Assembly: GCF_016584085.1 (NCBI RefSeq)
Contig: NZ_NRSJ01000011.1
Location: 62,001 to 126,000, forward strand
Length of the DNA stretch: 64,000 bases
Direction of reading: 5' to 3'
From: Halochromatium glycolicum
Lineage (GTDB): Bacteria > Pseudomonadota > Gammaproteobacteria > Chromatiales > Chromatiaceae
Made by a program: the position numbers and the translations under genes. The notes below the pieces were generated by a model. It saw only the letters and a list, made by a program, of their open reading frames with translations. It was not told the DNA's origin and ran no database searches. Below, one piece after another: positions 24,266 through 35,006 of the stretch. How positions within the stretch are numbered: the first letter of the stretch is position 1; each line of letters starts with the position of its first letter.

Positions 24266-27200
24266 TTAGAGCAACACCCGCTCGATCCCCCCCTCCTTGA
24301 CGCGCTCGAGGAAGCGCTGCTGCCAGCCCTCACCGAAGCGATGCTTGGCGAGCTCGACGACGATGTAGTCGGTCTTGAGGCCGGTGTCGTCGGCATACTT
24401 GGCCAGTCCCTGCTGACAGGCCGGGCAGGCGGTGAGCAGCTTGACCTCACCGTTCTCGGCGCGTTCCTTGCCGGTGAGCGCCTGGATGCCCTTGGTCAGC
24501 TCCTCCTGCTTGCGGAAACGGACCTGGTTGGCGATGTCCGGGCGAGCGGTGCCCAGCGTCCCGGCCTCGCCGCAGCAGCGGTCCGAGAGCGGCACCGGCT
24601 GACCCATCAGTTTTTCGGCCACCGAGGTCGGCTGATAGGTCTTCATCGGCGTATGGCAGGGGTCGTGGTAGAGGTACTGCTGGCCCTTGACCCCGTCGAG
24701 GCTGACGCCCTGCTCCATCAGGTACTCGTGGATGTCCAAGAGCCGGCAGCCGGGGAAGATGCGTTCGAACTCGTACTTGAGCAGCTGATCCATGCAGGTG
24801 CCGCAGGAGACGATCACGGTGCGGATGTCCAGATAGTTGAGCGTGTTGGCGACGCGGTGGAAGAGCACCCGGTTCTCGGTGGTGATCTGGTGGCCGGATT
24901 CCTCGAGCCCGGCGGCGCGCTGCGGATAGCCGCAGCAGAGATAGCCCGGCGGCAGCACGGTCTGCGCGCCCTGCTCATAGAGCATCGCCAGGGTCGCCAG
25001 GCCGATGTCCGAGAACAGCCGCTCGGAGCCGCAGCCGGGGAAGTAGAAGACCGCATCCGAGTCCTCATCGACCTTGGCCGGGTCGGCCAGGATCGGCACC
25101 CGGGTGCGGTCCTCGAGCCCGAGCACCTGGCGGAAGGTGCGCTTGGGCAGCTCGACCCGGAGCGAGCGGCTGACCAGATTCACCGCCTGGCCGACCGGGC
25201 TCGGGTTGCCGGTGCTGCTGCCGGGGCGCTGGTTCGGCTGCTGGGTCAGTTGCAGCCCCTTGGCCGCGGCATTGGCGAGGTTCAGCCCCTGGAAGCCCCA
25301 TTCGGCCAGACCCTTGCGCATCACCCGGATCGCCTGCGGATTCTGGGTGTTTAGGAAGGCCATCGCCGCCTTGGCGCCGGGGCTCGAGCGCTTCTTGCCG
25401 CGCTCGACCAGGATACGGCGCATGCGCATGGTCACATCGCCATAGTCGATGTCGACCGGGCAGGGGTTCAGGCACTTGTGGCAGATCGTGCAGTGATCGG
25501 CCACGTCGTTCATCTCGTCGAAGTGGCGCTCGGAGAGCCCGCGCCGGGTCTGCTCCTCATAGAGGAAGGCCTCGATGATCAGGCCGGTGCCGAGGATCTT
25601 GTTGCGCGGCGAATAGTCGAGGTTGGCGCGCGGCACATGGGTCATGCACTTGGGCTTGCACTTGCCGCAGCGCAGACAGTTCTTCACATCGTCATTGAGC
25701 GCGCCGAGCTCGGTCGCCTCGAGGATGATCGCCTCCTGCTCGACCAATTGCAGCGACGGGGTATAGGCGCCGTCGAGCCCGGAGCCGGGCATCAGCTTGC
25801 CGGGATTGAAACGCTGCTGCGGATCGACGCGTTGCTTGTAGTCGGCGAAGGCAGCGAGCTTCTCGGGCGCGAGGTATTGCACCTTGGTCAGCCCGATGCC
25901 GTGCTCGCCCGAGATCACGCCATCGAGGCGCTCGGCGATCGCCATGATCCGATCGACCAGGACATCGGCCTCCTTGAGCATCGCATAGTTGGCCGAGTGC
26001 ACCGGGATATTGGTGTGGATGTTGCCGTCGCCGGCGTGCATGTGCAGCGCGACGAACAGGCGCGCATTGCGCACCTCGCGGTGGATCTCGGCGAGGCGAT
26101 CGCGCACCCCGGTCAGCTCATGGCCGCCGAAGATCTCGGCGAGCCGGTTGCCGACCTCCTTGCGATAGGTCTGGCGCAGGTCGCGCCGCAGCATCATGTC
26201 GAGCAGGCTGTCGCCATCGCGGACGAGCTGGCGCTCCGGGTCGCGTAGCAAGGCGGTGTGCTCGGCGGCGGGCTCATCGAGCCGCGCCAGGATGTGCTGC
26301 CAGCGCCGGCGGGCGACGCGCACCGCATCGCGCGCGGCGTCGCACTTGGCCTTGAGGATCGCCAGGGCCTCGTCGCTGGACGCGTACTCGCCCGGCGGCA
26401 GCGCCTCGCGCAGCGGCCCGGCCAGGTAGTCGAGCACCGCCGCCATGATCGCATCCTTGTTCTTGATCGACTGCTCGATGTTGAGGCGCTCGATCTCGCG
26501 GCTGTACTCGGCCAGGCGCGGCAGCGGGATGACCACATCCTCGTTGATCTTGAAGGCGTTGGTGTGGCGCGAGATCGCCGCGGTGCGGGCGCGGTCGAGC
26601 CAGAAGCGCTTGCGCGCCTCGGCGCTGATCGCGATGAAGCCCTCGCCGTCGCGTGCCTGCGCCAGCTCGACCACCTGCTGGGCCACTGCATCGACCGCGT
26701 GCTCATCGTCCGCGACCAGGTCGGCGAGCAGCACCATCTTCGGCAGCTCGCGGCGTGCGGCCTTGGTCGAGTAGTCGACCGCGCGCACATAGCGCTCGTC
26801 GAGGTGCTCGAGGCCGGCGATCTGCACGTCGTCGCGCGCCTCGACGAAGTCCTTGATCTCGACGATCGCCGGGACGGCCTGATTGAGATCGGTGCCGAAG
26901 AACTCGAGACAGACGGTGCGCACCTGCTCCGGCATCCGGTGCAGGATGAAGCGCGCCGAGGTGATGAGCCCGTCGCAGCCCTCCTTCTGCACCCCGGGTA
27001 GCCCGCCGAGGGCCTTGTCGGTGACGTCCTTGCCGAGCCCGGGCTTGCGCATCTGCGCGGTCGGGATCGCGAGCAGCTCGGGCTCGCCGACCTGCATGGT
27101 GCCGTCTCGGGTAAAACGGGTGATGCGAAAGCGCGCGACCTCGGTGTCCTGCAATTTGCCGAGGTTGTGGCCGACGCGCTCGACCTCGAGCCAGTCGGCA

Positions 27201-28246
27201 TCCGGGGTGACCATGCGCCAGGAGGCGAGGTTGTCGATCGCGGTGCCCCAGAGCACCGCCTTCTTGCCGCCGGCGTTCATCGCCACGTTGCCGCCGATGC
27301 AGGAGGCGTCCTGCGAGGTCGGGTCGACCGCGAACGCCAGGCCGTTGGCGTCGGCCAGCTCCGAGACCCGGCGCGTGACCACGCCGGCGCCGCAGCGCAC
27401 GGTCGGCACCGCGCCGTCGACCTCGGGCAGCGCGATGCGCTCGACGCCGGACAGGGCCTCGAGCTTCTCGGTGTTGATCACCGCCGAGCGCGGCGACAGC
27501 GGCACCGCCGAGCCGGTGTAGCCGGTGCCGCCGCCGCGCGGGATCAGTGACAGCCCGCAGTCGATGCAGGCGCCGACGACCGCGGCGACCTCCTCCTCGG
27601 TGTCCGGGGCGATGACGACGAACGGCATCTCGACGCGCCAGTCGGTTGCGTCGGTCGCGTGGGCGACGCGGGCGAGCCCGCCGAAGTCGATGTTGTCGCT
27701 GCGGGTGATCCCGCTCAGGCGCTTGCGCAGGCGCTGGCGCAGCGCGCGGTCGGCGTCGAGCTGGGCATCGAAGCGGGCGACCGCGTCGCGCGCGGCGCCG
27801 AGCAATGCGGCCGCTTCGGCGTTCTGGTTCAGGCGCGTCTCGAACTGTTCGAGCCGGTGCTGCAGCGACTGCAGCAGCAGCCGGCGGCGCTTGGGCTGCT
27901 CGAGCAGGTCGTCCTGCAGATAGGGGTTGCGGGTGACCACCCACATGTCGCCGAGCACCTCGAACAGCATCCGCGCCGAGCGCCCGGTCCGGCGCGAGCC
28001 GCGCAGACGTTCGATCAGCCGCCAGTTCGCCTCGCCGAGGAAGCGGATGACGATCTCGCGATCCGAGAACGAGGTGTAGTTGTACGGGATCTCGCGCAGG
28101 CGGTGCGTGCCTGGCGCCAGCTCGCCTGTTTCCAGCCCGGTCTCGGACTGGGCCTCGAGCTGGGCCTCGGACTGGGTCTCAGACTGGGCCGGGTCGCGGT
28201 TGGACGGAAGGGGCGTGTCAGGGGTGGGCTGGGCTGGATCGAGCAT
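24266..28246 (-). CDS. giant FAD-linked oxidoreductase with Fe-S and CCG domains (DUF3683 type)
   Basis: The 1326-residue protein combines modules usually found on separate subunits. After a Gln/Glu-rich N-terminal tail it has a DUF3683-like region (about 50-180) and an FAD-binding_4 domain (about 205-360; [39 protein letters not shown]). An FAD-oxidase C-terminal domain ends near [16 protein letters not shown]. Two 4Fe-4S motifs follow ([11 protein letters not shown] near 855, [12 protein letters not shown] near 918). Two CCG domains come last ([11 protein letters not shown] near 1105, [10 protein letters not shown] near 1227). This is the D-lactate/glycolate dehydrogenase plan, feeding electrons to quinone or a partner. 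The physiological 2-hydroxyacid cannot be stated. Confidence 0.85.
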   Translation of the reverse strand: MLDPAQPTPDTPLPSNRDPAQSETQSEAQLEAQSETGLETGELAPGTHRLREIPYNYTSFSDREIVIRFLGEANWRLIERLRGSRRTGRSARMLFEVLGDMWVVTRNPYLQDDLLEQPKRRRLLLQSLQHRLEQFETRLNQNAEAAALLGAARDAVARFDAQLDADRALRQRLRKRLSGITRSDNIDFGGLARVAHATDATDWRVEMPFVVIAPDTEEEVAAVVGACIDCGLSLIPRGGGTGYTGSAVPLSPRSAVINTEKLEALSGVERIALPEVDGAVPTVRCGAGVVTRRVSELADANGLAFAVDPTSQDASCIGGNVAMNAGGKKAVLWGTAIDNLASWRMVTPDADWLEVERVGHNLGKLQDTEVARFRITRFTRDGTMQVGEPELLAIPTAQMRKPGLGKDVTDKALGGLPGVQKEGCDGLITSARFILHRMPEQVRTVCLEFFGTDLNQAVPAIVEIKDFVEARDDVQIAGLEHLDERYVRAVDYSTKAARRELPKMVLLADLVADDEHAVDAVAQQVVELAQARDGEGFIAISAEARKRFWLDRARTAAISRHTNAFKINEDVVIPLPRLAEYSREIERLNIEQSIKNKDAIMAAVLDYLAGPLREALPPGEYASSDEALAILKAKCDAARDAVRVARRRWQHILARLDEPAAEHTALLRDPERQLVRDGDSLLDMMLRRDLRQTYRKEVGNRLAEIFGGHELTGVRDRLAEIHREVRNARLFVALHMHAGDGNIHTNIPVHSANYAMLKEADVLVDRIMAIAERLDGVISGEHGIGLTKVQYLAPEKLAAFADYKQRVDPQQRFNPGKLMPGSGLDGAYTPSLQLVEQEAIILEATELGALNDDVKNCLRCGKCKPKCMTHVPRANLDYSPRNKILGTGLIIEAFLYEEQTRRGLSERHFDEMNDVADHCTICHKCLNPCPVDIDYGDVTMRMRRILVERGKKRSSPGAKAAMAFLNTQNPQAIRVMRKGLAEWGFQGLNLANAAAKGLQLTQQPNQRPGSSTGNPSPVGQAVNLVSRSLRVELPKRTFRQVLGLEDRTRVPILADPAKVDEDSDAVFYFPGCGSERLFSDIGLATLAMLYEQGAQTVLPPGYLCCGYPQRAAGLEESGHQITTENRVLFHRVANTLNYLDIRTVIVSCGTCMDQLLKYEFERIFPGCRLLDIHEYLMEQGVSLDGVKGQQYLYHDPCHTPMKTYQPTSVAEKLMGQPVPLSDRCCGEAGTLGTARPDIANQVRFRKQEELTKGIQALTGKERAENGEVKLLTACPACQQGLAKYADDTGLKTDYIVVELAKHRFGEGWQQRFLERVKEGGIERVLL

Positions 28247-28566
28247 GAAAGACCGTTATGCAGCTACTGTTGGACAGGATCTTATCGCAGCCTGCCTGGC
28301 TGCCGACGATGACATCCGCTAGAACAACCGCGTGACGAGGCGGGTTGGGCGCGCCGGCGAAGGACGTCTCCGGCCAGTTGCGCGCCGCGTCATCCCGAGC
28401 GGAGCGCGCCCGCTACAGTGGCTTCGCGCGGGCGAGCCGGGCTGGCACGTTGCCTCGGGTGCGGCGCCGGAGCGGCGCTGTCGCAGACCGAGCCGATTGA
28501 CGCCCGAGCCGCCGCGCGCCAAGCTTGAGCCGCACAATATCGGTGGACTAAGCTGGGGGCCTCGCC
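28247..28566. other. divergent intergenic region
   Basis: This 320-bp stretch separates the oxidoreductase (minus) and hemerythrin (plus) starts, so it should carry both promoters. A weak TTGAGC...TAAGCT pair near 28525-28555 could serve hemerythrin. No gene is seen. Confidence 0.35.
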
Positions 28567-28968
28567 ATGAAAGACCTCATTTGGGACAAGACGCTGAGCG
28601 TCGACGTGCCGGAGATCGATGCCGATCATCGCCGCTTGCTTGAGCTCTTCAATCGGCTCGGTCACGCGGTCGAGGATGGCGAGCCGCAGGCCCGGATCGA
28701 GGCGACCCTGGATGAACTGATCAGCTGCACCGACTGGCACTTCCAGCACGAGGAACGGCTGATGGAGCAGCACTGTTATCCCGATCTGCCGGCGCATCGC
28801 GCCGAGCATGCGGAACTGATCGAGAGTGGTCGGGCGCTGCTGCAGGGACTCAGGCAGTCCGGCGCCTCGCTCTCCTCGCAACAGATCGAGTCCCTCGAGC
28901 ATTGGCTGACCGGCCATATCTACGGCACCGATATGGCGATGGGTCGCTATCTCGCCGAAGCGATGTAG
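28567..28968 (+). CDS. bacteriohemerythrin
   Basis: The 133-residue protein carries the full hemerythrin ligand set: EIDADHRRLLELFN (first His), TDWHFQHEERLMEQ (His and Glu), PAHRAEHAELI (two His) and a C-terminal HIYGTDM (His and Asp). This gives a non-haem di-iron site that binds O2 reversibly. Four helices and no membrane segment mean it is cytosolic. Likely roles are oxygen delivery or sensing, which fits the neighbouring c-di-GMP enzyme and oxidases. GGGGGC before ATG is a weak ribosome site. Confidence 0.93.
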   Translation: MKDLIWDKTLSVDVPEIDADHRRLLELFNRLGHAVEDGEPQARIEATLDELISCTDWHFQHEERLMEQHCYPDLPAHRAEHAELIESGRALLQGLRQSGASLSSQQIESLEHWLTGHIYGTDMAMGRYLAEAM

Positions 28969-29071
28969 CCTCGCTCCGGGCGGCAATCGGCCGGCTCGGG
29001 CGCAATGGTCCGAGCGGCAAGGCGCGTTCGGCGCCGGGATGACCGCGGGCGCCAGGAGACCGCGCTTGGCA

Positions 29072-30745
29072 TCAGCCGCGCTGTCGGTCGCGTCTGCTGA
29101 CCTTGATACGGTACATCGCGGCATCGGCCTCCTGCAATAGGCTGGCGGGTGTCGCCTCTGGGCGGATCGGCGCGACGCCGATGCTGCAGCCGACCCGAAT
29201 GGTATGGCCCTGGACCTGGATTGGCTGGCTCAAGGCCTGCCTGATGCGCTCGAGCAGCTGCTCGAGCTCGGCGTTGGAAGCGATCCTGTCGAGCAGGATC
29301 GCGAATTCGTCGCCTCCGAGCCGACCGACCCGGTCCTGATCCCGGGTGGTGTTGCGCAGCCGCTCGGCAACGATGCGCAGAACCGCATCCCCGGCCGCAT
29401 GACCGTACTCGTCGTTGATCGGCTTGAAGCCGTCGAGGTCCAGATAGAGCAGGGCGCCCTGCTCGTCGGGATGGCGCTGTTGCTCGAGCTGCCGAGTCAG
29501 GATCTCGAGGAAGTGGCGCCGGTTGTTCAGGCCGGTCAGCGCATCCGTGTTGGCCAGATTGCGCAGGTCTTGTTCCGAGCGCCGCCGTGCCTGATGCTCG
29601 CGCTGCAGCGCGCTCGCCGTGCTGTTGAAGGCGCGGCTGAGGAGCGCGAGTTCGCCCCAGCTGCGCTCCTTGATCCGCGTCTGATAATCGCCGTCGGCAA
29701 GGCGCTCCATCGCCGCCGTCAGGGTCCTGATCGGCTTGGCGATGGCGCTCGAGAGCGCGATGGCGGTGAGCAGGGCGAGCAGGAATAGGGTGGTGGTGAT
29801 GAGCAGCAGGAGATGCACGCCGGCCTGGATGCGCTGCGTGACCCTGTCCAGGCTCATGGCGACCAGCAGGCTCGAACAGTCGAGCCTGACCGCGCGCTGG
29901 GTGTAGAGCAGGGTTTGCGCCCAGTCTTGGGTCTGGGCGCTGGCGATCGCGGTGCAGGGTCCCGGAGGCGGGTAGAGATGCTGGAGCAAGCTGTTCAATG
30001 CGGAGGGATGAGCGCGATGGGGCTGCCAGCCCCCGGTGTGGCCGCTCAATGCGAACAGGGCGTCGGTGCGCGGATCGCGGACCAAGAGCAGGGTTTGCCC
30101 ACCCGTCTGCTGATTCGAAAAGTCCTGCAGGACGGCATCGATGCCGTCCAGGCGCACCAGCAGGTGGATACTGCCGATCGCGACCTCGTCGAGGATCAGC
30201 GGGTCACTCAACCAGAGTTGCGGGTCGGGCGTGTCGAGCTGGCGGAACAGGATCGGGGCCGGCTCGTCGACCGGGATCGCGGCGCTGTCGAAGGCCGTTG
30301 CTGCGGCTCGGCCGCGGGTGACCCGCATCAGCATGCTGCCCTGGAGATCACGGACCCAGACCCCGCGTACCTGCGGCATCGAATCGACCACGTCCTGAAG
30401 GATGCGAGTCATCAGCGCGAGGTGCCGAGGGTCGTCATCCTGGCGGTAGGCCCTGAGGCTGAGACGCAACTGGGTGCGGCTGGCGACGAGCTTGGTCAGG
30501 TCCTGAAGGCGTTGCAGCTCGGTATTGATGCGGCGCTGCTGGGCGTTGGCGATCAGGGCCAGCGTCCCACGCACCGCGGTCGTCGCGTTCGAGGCGATGC
30601 GCTCATGTATCGTCCAGTACAGGGTCAGCAGCGGCAGCAGCGCGACCAGGGTCAGCGCCAGGGCCAAGCGGGCGCGCAGTCCGGTGCGGCGCCATCGCCG
30701 CTGGCCCGCGGTTGTCAGACGCCGCGGCAGGCTCGTCCCTTTCAT
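29072..30745 (-). CDS. membrane diguanylate cyclase with periplasmic sensor, HAMP and GGDEF
   Basis: Read from ATG 30745, with GGGAGG 9 nt upstream, the protein has 557 residues. Order: a basic N-terminus and first membrane helix (LALALTLVALLPLLTLYW), a roughly 260-residue periplasmic Cache-like sensor domain, a second helix (LLLLITTTLFLLALLTAIAL), a HAMP segment (LTAAMERLADGDYQTRI), a short linker and a GGDEF domain (ANTDALTGLNNRRHFLEIL). The active site RLGGDEFAILLDRI is intact, and an RxxD inhibitory site (RDQD) lies five residues before GGDEF. It should therefore make c-di-GMP with product feedback in response to an extracytoplasmic signal. No EAL domain is present. Confidence 0.93.
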   Translation of the reverse strand: MKGTSLPRRLTTAGQRRWRRTGLRARLALALTLVALLPLLTLYWTIHERIASNATTAVRGTLALIANAQQRRINTELQRLQDLTKLVASRTQLRLSLRAYRQDDDPRHLALMTRILQDVVDSMPQVRGVWVRDLQGSMLMRVTRGRAAATAFDSAAIPVDEPAPILFRQLDTPDPQLWLSDPLILDEVAIGSIHLLVRLDGIDAVLQDFSNQQTGGQTLLLVRDPRTDALFALSGHTGGWQPHRAHPSALNSLLQHLYPPPGPCTAIASAQTQDWAQTLLYTQRAVRLDCSSLLVAMSLDRVTQRIQAGVHLLLLITTTLFLLALLTAIALSSAIAKPIRTLTAAMERLADGDYQTRIKERSWGELALLSRAFNSTASALQREHQARRRSEQDLRNLANTDALTGLNNRRHFLEILTRQLEQQRHPDEQGALLYLDLDGFKPINDEYGHAAGDAVLRIVAERLRNTTRDQDRVGRLGGDEFAILLDRIASNAELEQLLERIRQALSQPIQVQGHTIRVGCSIGVAPIRPEATPASLLQEADAAMYRIKVSRRDRQRG

Positions 30746-30850
30746 GACAGGATTCCTCCCGGCGCGCTCGAGCGCAACGCCTAACCGTGAGCATAGCCGC
30801 CGAATGCTGCAAAGACCTGGAACGGCTGCACAACCTCCGGCCCTCGATGA

Positions 30851-30882
30851 GTGCGTTTTCTCAAGCGTGCGTTTTCTCAAGC
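30851..30882 (+). repeat. tandem 16-bp duplication
   Basis: GTGCGTTTTCTCAAGC occurs twice in direct succession, probably a slippage product. Confidence 0.8.
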
Positions 30883-30890
30883 CGCGGCGA

Positions 30891-30946
30891 TGATGCCGGT
30901 GCGCCGACCCGGAGAATGCGATCCGTGCGGCGGCCGTTTCCCGGCA
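30891..30946 (+). repeat. dispersed intergenic repeat family 3, copy A
   Basis: Conserved blocks TGCGCC, ACCCGGAGAATG and CGGCCGTTT are shared with 33937-33990 (same strand) and 51195-51258 (inverted). This is the most diverged copy. Confidence 0.5.
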
Positions 30947-31148
30947 AGGCTTGCAACGCTGAGGCTCGCACCGCGAAGGCTTCCGAGCACCGAGGCCTTG
31001 CTACCGAACCGGCGTGTTTGCTCCGACAATCCGCTGCAGCGGTTGCAACCCGGCGGATGATGCCTAATCCTTGTCCCACCATCCGGCCCGAGCCGCATTT
31101 CGGCTGCTGCAGAAGGGCTTCGGGCGCGTCACGCAAAGGGGATCCTGA

Positions 31149-31622
31149 ATGCTCAAACTGACCGTCAACGGTGAGGCCCGCGAGGTCGACGTCGATCCGC
31201 AGACGCCGCTGCTGTGGGTACTGCGCGACCAGCTCGGGCTGACCGGCACCAAGTTCAGCTGCGGGATCGCCCAGTGCGGCGCCTGCACCGTGCATGTCGA
31301 TGGCGTTGCCACCCGCTCCTGCTCGACCCCGGTCTCGGCGGTCGCCGGGCGCGCGATCGTCACCATCGAGGGCCTGTCCGCGCAGGCCGAGCATCCGGTG
31401 CAGCGGGCCTGGATCGAGCTCGACGTGCCCCAGTGCGGGTTCTGCCAGTCTGGGCAGATCATGGCCGCGGCGTCGTTGCTCAGCGAGCATCCGACGCCGA
31501 GCGACGCCGAGATCGACCAGGGCATGGGCGGCGTCCTGTGCCGCTGTGGCACCTACAACCGCATCCGCGCCGCGATCAAGCGCGCCGCCGAGCTCGCCAG
31601 CGAGGGGGAGACCCAGTCATGA
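31149..31622 (+). CDS. iorA: molybdenum hydroxylase [2Fe-2S] subunit (IorA/CoxS-type)
   Basis: This 157-residue protein has the plant-type 2Fe-2S cluster motif [25 protein letters not shown] at about residues 38-60. A second four-cysteine motif, [16 protein letters not shown] with [14 protein letters not shown], follows. This is the small electron-transfer subunit of xanthine-dehydrogenase-family enzymes. The stop overlaps the large-subunit start (ATGA at 31619-31622), so the two are coupled. There is no separate FAD subunit gene, as in isoquinoline-1-oxidoreductase-type enzymes (IorAB), which instead use cytochrome acceptors. The substrate is unknown. Confidence 0.9.
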   Translation: MLKLTVNGEAREVDVDPQTPLLWVLRDQLGLTGTKFSCGIAQCGACTVHVDGVATRSCSTPVSAVAGRAIVTIEGLSAQAEHPVQRAWIELDVPQCGFCQSGQIMAAASLLSEHPTPSDAEIDQGMGGVLCRCGTYNRIRAAIKRAAELASEGETQS

Positions 31623-33739
31623 AGATGACCCGACGCAGCTTCCTGCAGGTGAGCGGGCTCGCCGGCGGCGGGTTCTTGCTCGGCTTTCAGCTCTCGGCCG
31701 CCGAGGCCCGCACCGCGCCAGTCGCCGACGACGAGTTCGCGCCCAATGCCTGGGTACGCATCGATCCCGATGGTCGGATCACCGCGGTGGTCGCCAGTTC
31801 CGAGATGGGCCAGGGCGTGATGACCGCGATCCCGATGCTGCTCGCCGAAGAACTCGAGGCCGACTGGCTGCGCATCCAGGCCGAGTTCGCGCCGGCAGAC
31901 AGGGCCTACACCAACCCGATCATCGGCCAGCAGCTCACCGGCGGCAGCACCGCGGTGCGCGGCTACTGGACCCCGGTGCGCGAGGCCGGCGCCGCCGCGC
32001 GAATGATGCTCTTGGCCGCCGCGGCGCAGCGCTGGGGCGTCGCCGAGAACGCCTGCAGCGCCCGCAACGGCGAAGTGATCCATGCCGCGAGCGGGCGCCG
32101 GCTCGGCTATGGTGAACTGGCCGGCGATGCCGCCAAGCAGCCGGTACCGGCGGCGGTGTTCCTGAAGGAGCCGGGCGAATTCCGCCTGCTCGGCACTCCG
32201 CAGAAGCGCCTCGATACCCCGGCCAAGTGCGACGGCAGCGCGGTCTTCGCGCAAGATGTCACGCGCCCGAACATGCTCACGGCGGTGGTCCAGCGCTGCC
32301 CGGTGTTCGGCGGCACGCGCATGGGCTTCGACGCCGAGAGCGCCCGTCAGGTCAAGGGCGTGGTCGATGTGCTGCCGCTCGCCGATGATGCGGTCGCGGT
32401 GGTCGCCGAGGGCTGGTGGCCGGCGCAGCAGGCGCGCGACAAGCTGCGCATCGATTGGGACTTCGCCGGCAACGGCGGGCTCTCCAGCGCCGAGATCCGC
32501 CGCCGGTTCGAGCAGGCGGTCGACGCCGGCATCAGCGCCCGCAGCGAGGGCGATGTGGCCGCGGCCCTGGGCCAGGCGGGCAAGACCCTCGAGGCGACCT
32601 ACGAGGTGCCCTATCTGGCCCATGCCTGCATGGAGCCGATGACCTGCGTCGCCGAGGTCGGCGAGGACGGCTGCGATGTCTGGGTCGGCACCCAGGCCCA
32701 GACCCGCACCCAGCAGACGGCGATGGCGATCACCGGGCTGCCGCAGGAGCAGGTGCGGGTGCACACGCTGTTTCTCGGCGGCGGCTTCGGGCGGCGCTCG
32801 GAGCAGGATTTCGTGCGCGATGCGGTGAGCCTCGCCCAGCAGACCGGGCGCCCGGTCAAGGTGATCTGGAGCCGCGAGGACGATATCCAGCACGATTACT
32901 ACCGCCCGGCGACCTACAACCGGCTGGCCGCGGCGCTCGACGCCGACGGCAAGCCGCTGGCCTGGCGCCACCGCATCGCCGGTCCCTCGATCCGCGCGCG
33001 CAACTCCGAGCAGGTGCGCGAGAGCGGGATGGACGGCTCCTCGGTGGAGGGGGCCGAGAATATGCCCTATGAGATCGCGAACCTGGACGTGACCTACGCG
33101 ATGGTCAACCCGCCGGTCCCGGTCGGCTACTGGCGCTCGGTCGGCAGCTCACAGAACGCCTTCGTCACCGAGGCCTTCTTCGACGAGGTTGCCCGCGCGG
33201 CCGGCCGTGATCCCTACGAGCTGCGCCTCGAACTGCTCGCCGATCAGCCGCGCCATCGCGGCGTGCTCGAGCTGGCGGCGAAAAAGGCCGGTTGGGGCGA
33301 GCCGCTGCCGGCGGGTCGCGCCCGCGGGATCGCGGTCGCCAAGTCGTTCGGCAGCTACTGCGCCCAGGTCGCCGAGGTCGAGCTGGACGAGAATCGGGTC
33401 CGGGTCAAGCGCGTCGTCTGCGCGATCGACTGCGGCCAGATCGTCAATCCGGCGATCATTGAGGCGCAGATGGAGAGCGGGATCGCCTACGGCCTCAACG
33501 CCACCCTCAACGGCGAGATCACGATCGGCAACGGCCGTGTCCAGCAGGGCAACTTCGACGACTACCCGCTGCTCGGCATCGCCGAGATGCCCGAGGTCGA
33601 GGTCCGTATCCTCGAGTCGGATGCCTCCCCCGGCGGCGTCGGCGAGCCGGGCACGCCGCCGATCGCGCCGGCGGTCGCCAACGCGGTCTTCGCGCTGACC
33701 GGCGAGCCGGTGCGGCGCCTGCCGATCCGGCTGGGATGA
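31619..33739 (+). CDS. iorB: molybdopterin-containing large subunit (IorB-type), Tat-exported
   Basis: The 706-residue protein starts with a twin-arginine signal ([20 protein letters not shown]), so it is probably exported folded with its cofactor and the small subunit. It is a single-chain IorB-like molybdenum-binding subunit, with [72 protein letters not shown] and the catalytic-glutamate region [19 protein letters not shown] near the end. These enzymes hydroxylate aldehydes or N-heterocycles using molybdenum cytosine dinucleotide. The adjacent xdhC and mocA genes supply that cofactor. The true substrate is not inferable here. Confidence 0.88.
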   Translation: MKMTRRSFLQVSGLAGGGFLLGFQLSAAEARTAPVADDEFAPNAWVRIDPDGRITAVVASSEMGQGVMTAIPMLLAEELEADWLRIQAEFAPADRAYTNPIIGQQLTGGSTAVRGYWTPVREAGAAARMMLLAAAAQRWGVAENACSARNGEVIHAASGRRLGYGELAGDAAKQPVPAAVFLKEPGEFRLLGTPQKRLDTPAKCDGSAVFAQDVTRPNMLTAVVQRCPVFGGTRMGFDAESARQVKGVVDVLPLADDAVAVVAEGWWPAQQARDKLRIDWDFAGNGGLSSAEIRRRFEQAVDAGISARSEGDVAAALGQAGKTLEATYEVPYLAHACMEPMTCVAEVGEDGCDVWVGTQAQTRTQQTAMAITGLPQEQVRVHTLFLGGGFGRRSEQDFVRDAVSLAQQTGRPVKVIWSREDDIQHDYYRPATYNRLAAALDADGKPLAWRHRIAGPSIRARNSEQVRESGMDGSSVEGAENMPYEIANLDVTYAMVNPPVPVGYWRSVGSSQNAFVTEAFFDEVARAAGRDPYELRLELLADQPRHRGVLELAAKKAGWGEPLPAGRARGIAVAKSFGSYCAQVAEVELDENRVRVKRVVCAIDCGQIVNPAIIEAQMESGIAYGLNATLNGEITIGNGRVQQGNFDDYPLLGIAEMPEVEVRILESDASPGGVGEPGTPPIAPAVANAVFALTGEPVRRLPIRLG

Positions 33740-34016
33740 TCCGCCGTCGATCTGAAGGCGCTGCTGCGATGGGTTTGCCGCAGCGATGGTTGCCGGCTGG
33801 CATTGAGGCTGCGGTGCCACCGCGAAGGGCGAGCGCGTTCGCTCAGTGTCACGAGCCTCACAGAGCGCCAATCGGAAGCATTGTGGGTTTGCAGCAGCGG
33901 ATCGAGGGTTTGCGGCTGTCGATTCCGGCTAACGCTTATGACGGTGCGCCACCCCGGAGAATGAAGCGGGTACGGCCGTTGTTTCACGGTAAACGCTTGC
34001 GCGTGATGCTCAGGCC
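33740..34016. other. intergenic region with a dispersed repeat
   Basis: This 277-bp gap separates iorB from xdhC. The best-preserved landmark is copy B of a dispersed repeat at 33937-33990. No gene is visible. Confidence 0.5.
33937..33990 (+). repeat. dispersed intergenic repeat family 3, copy B
   Basis: It contains ACGGTGCGCCACCCCGGAGA followed by CGGCCGTTGTTTCACGG. The latter block is identical, apart from its last bases, to the inverted copy at 51195-51258. Confidence 0.6.
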
Positions 34017-35003
34017 ATGACCCCGGCGGATCAGGCGGTGCTGGAGGCCGCGGTCGGCTGGCTGCAGGCCGGCCGCGGCGTGCATCTGGTGATGGTCTTG
34101 CGCACCTGGGGCTCCTCGCCGCGCCCGGTCGGCTCGCTCTGGGCCTTGGCTGAGGACGGGGCTAGCATCGGCTCGGTTTCGGGCGGCTGCCTGGAGACGG
34201 AGCTGGCGCGCCGTCTCGGCGCGGCTGGGCTGTTGCCCCGACCCGAGATCTTGGAATACGGCGTCACCGCCGATGAGGCGCGGCGCTTCGGCCTGCCCTG
34301 CGGCGGCCGGGTGGAACTGCTGGCTGAGCGGCTCGATGATCCGGAACCGCTCGCGGCGATCCTGACCGCGCTCGCCGAGCGCCAGCGCATCGCCCGCCGG
34401 GTGGAGCTGGCGAGCGGCGCGGTGCGCTTGACGCCGGCGACGCGCGACAGCACAGCGGTGCAGCAGGATGCGGAGACGGTCACGCGGGTCTTCGGCCCGG
34501 TCTGGCGGCTGCTGCTGATCGGCGACGGCGCCATCGCGAGGCTGGTGGCGGAGATGGCGCGGGCGCTGGATATCGAGGTGATCCTCTGCGATCCACGCAT
34601 CGAGGACCCGGCTGGCTGGACACTGCCCGGCGTGCGGCTGGAGACCCGGATGCCGGACGATGCCGTGCGGGTGCATGCCACCGATCCCCGCAGCGCGGTG
34701 ATGAGCCTGGCGCATGACCTGCGCCTGGACGACCTGGCGCTGCTGGAGGCCCTCAACGCCGAGACCGGCTATGTCGGTGCCCTGGGCTCGCGTGCGAGTA
34801 ACGCCCAGCGGCGCGAGCGGCTGGTCTCCCTCGGGGTCTCCGAGGAGCGCTTGGCGCGCTTGCGCGGCCCGATCGGGCTGGCGATCGGCGGCCGCACCCC
34901 GGCCGAGATCGCCGTCTCGGCCATCGCCGAGCTGGTCGCGGTGCGCAATGGCTCGCCGCTCGCGCAGCGCTCGCCGATTGCCTCGGTCGGGTCAAACGCC
35001 TAG
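34017..35003 (+). CDS. xdhC: XdhC/CoxI-family molybdenum-cofactor insertion factor
   Basis: This 328-residue protein has the XdhC N-terminal domain (VLRTWGSSPRPVGSLWALAE, VSGGCLETELARRL) and a Rossmann-like C-terminal domain (VWRLLLIGDGAIARLVAEMA, YVGALGSRASNAQRRERL, GLAIGGRTPAEIAVSAI). XdhC proteins bind sulfurated molybdenum cofactor and deliver it to xanthine-dehydrogenase-family enzymes, here presumably IorAB upstream. The 3' end of this gene plus the first codons of mocA are duplicated at 41096-41381. The ORF is intact. Confidence 0.9.
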   Translation: MTPADQAVLEAAVGWLQAGRGVHLVMVLRTWGSSPRPVGSLWALAEDGASIGSVSGGCLETELARRLGAAGLLPRPEILEYGVTADEARRFGLPCGGRVELLAERLDDPEPLAAILTALAERQRIARRVELASGAVRLTPATRDSTAVQQDAETVTRVFGPVWRLLLIGDGAIARLVAEMARALDIEVILCDPRIEDPAGWTLPGVRLETRMPDDAVRVHATDPRSAVMSLAHDLRLDDLALLEALNAETGYVGALGSRASNAQRRERLVSLGVSEERLARLRGPIGLAIGGRTPAEIAVSAIAELVAVRNGSPLAQRSPIASVGSNA

Positions 35004-35006
35004 GCG

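Larger units (their letters stand above)
30746..31148. other. 403-bp divergent intergenic region with repeats
   Basis: The region lies between the diguanylate cyclase and iorA, which are transcribed away from each other. It includes a tandem 16-mer GTGCGTTTTCTCAAGC at 30851-30882 and copy A of a dispersed repeat at 30891-30946. No gene is supported. Confidence 0.5.
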
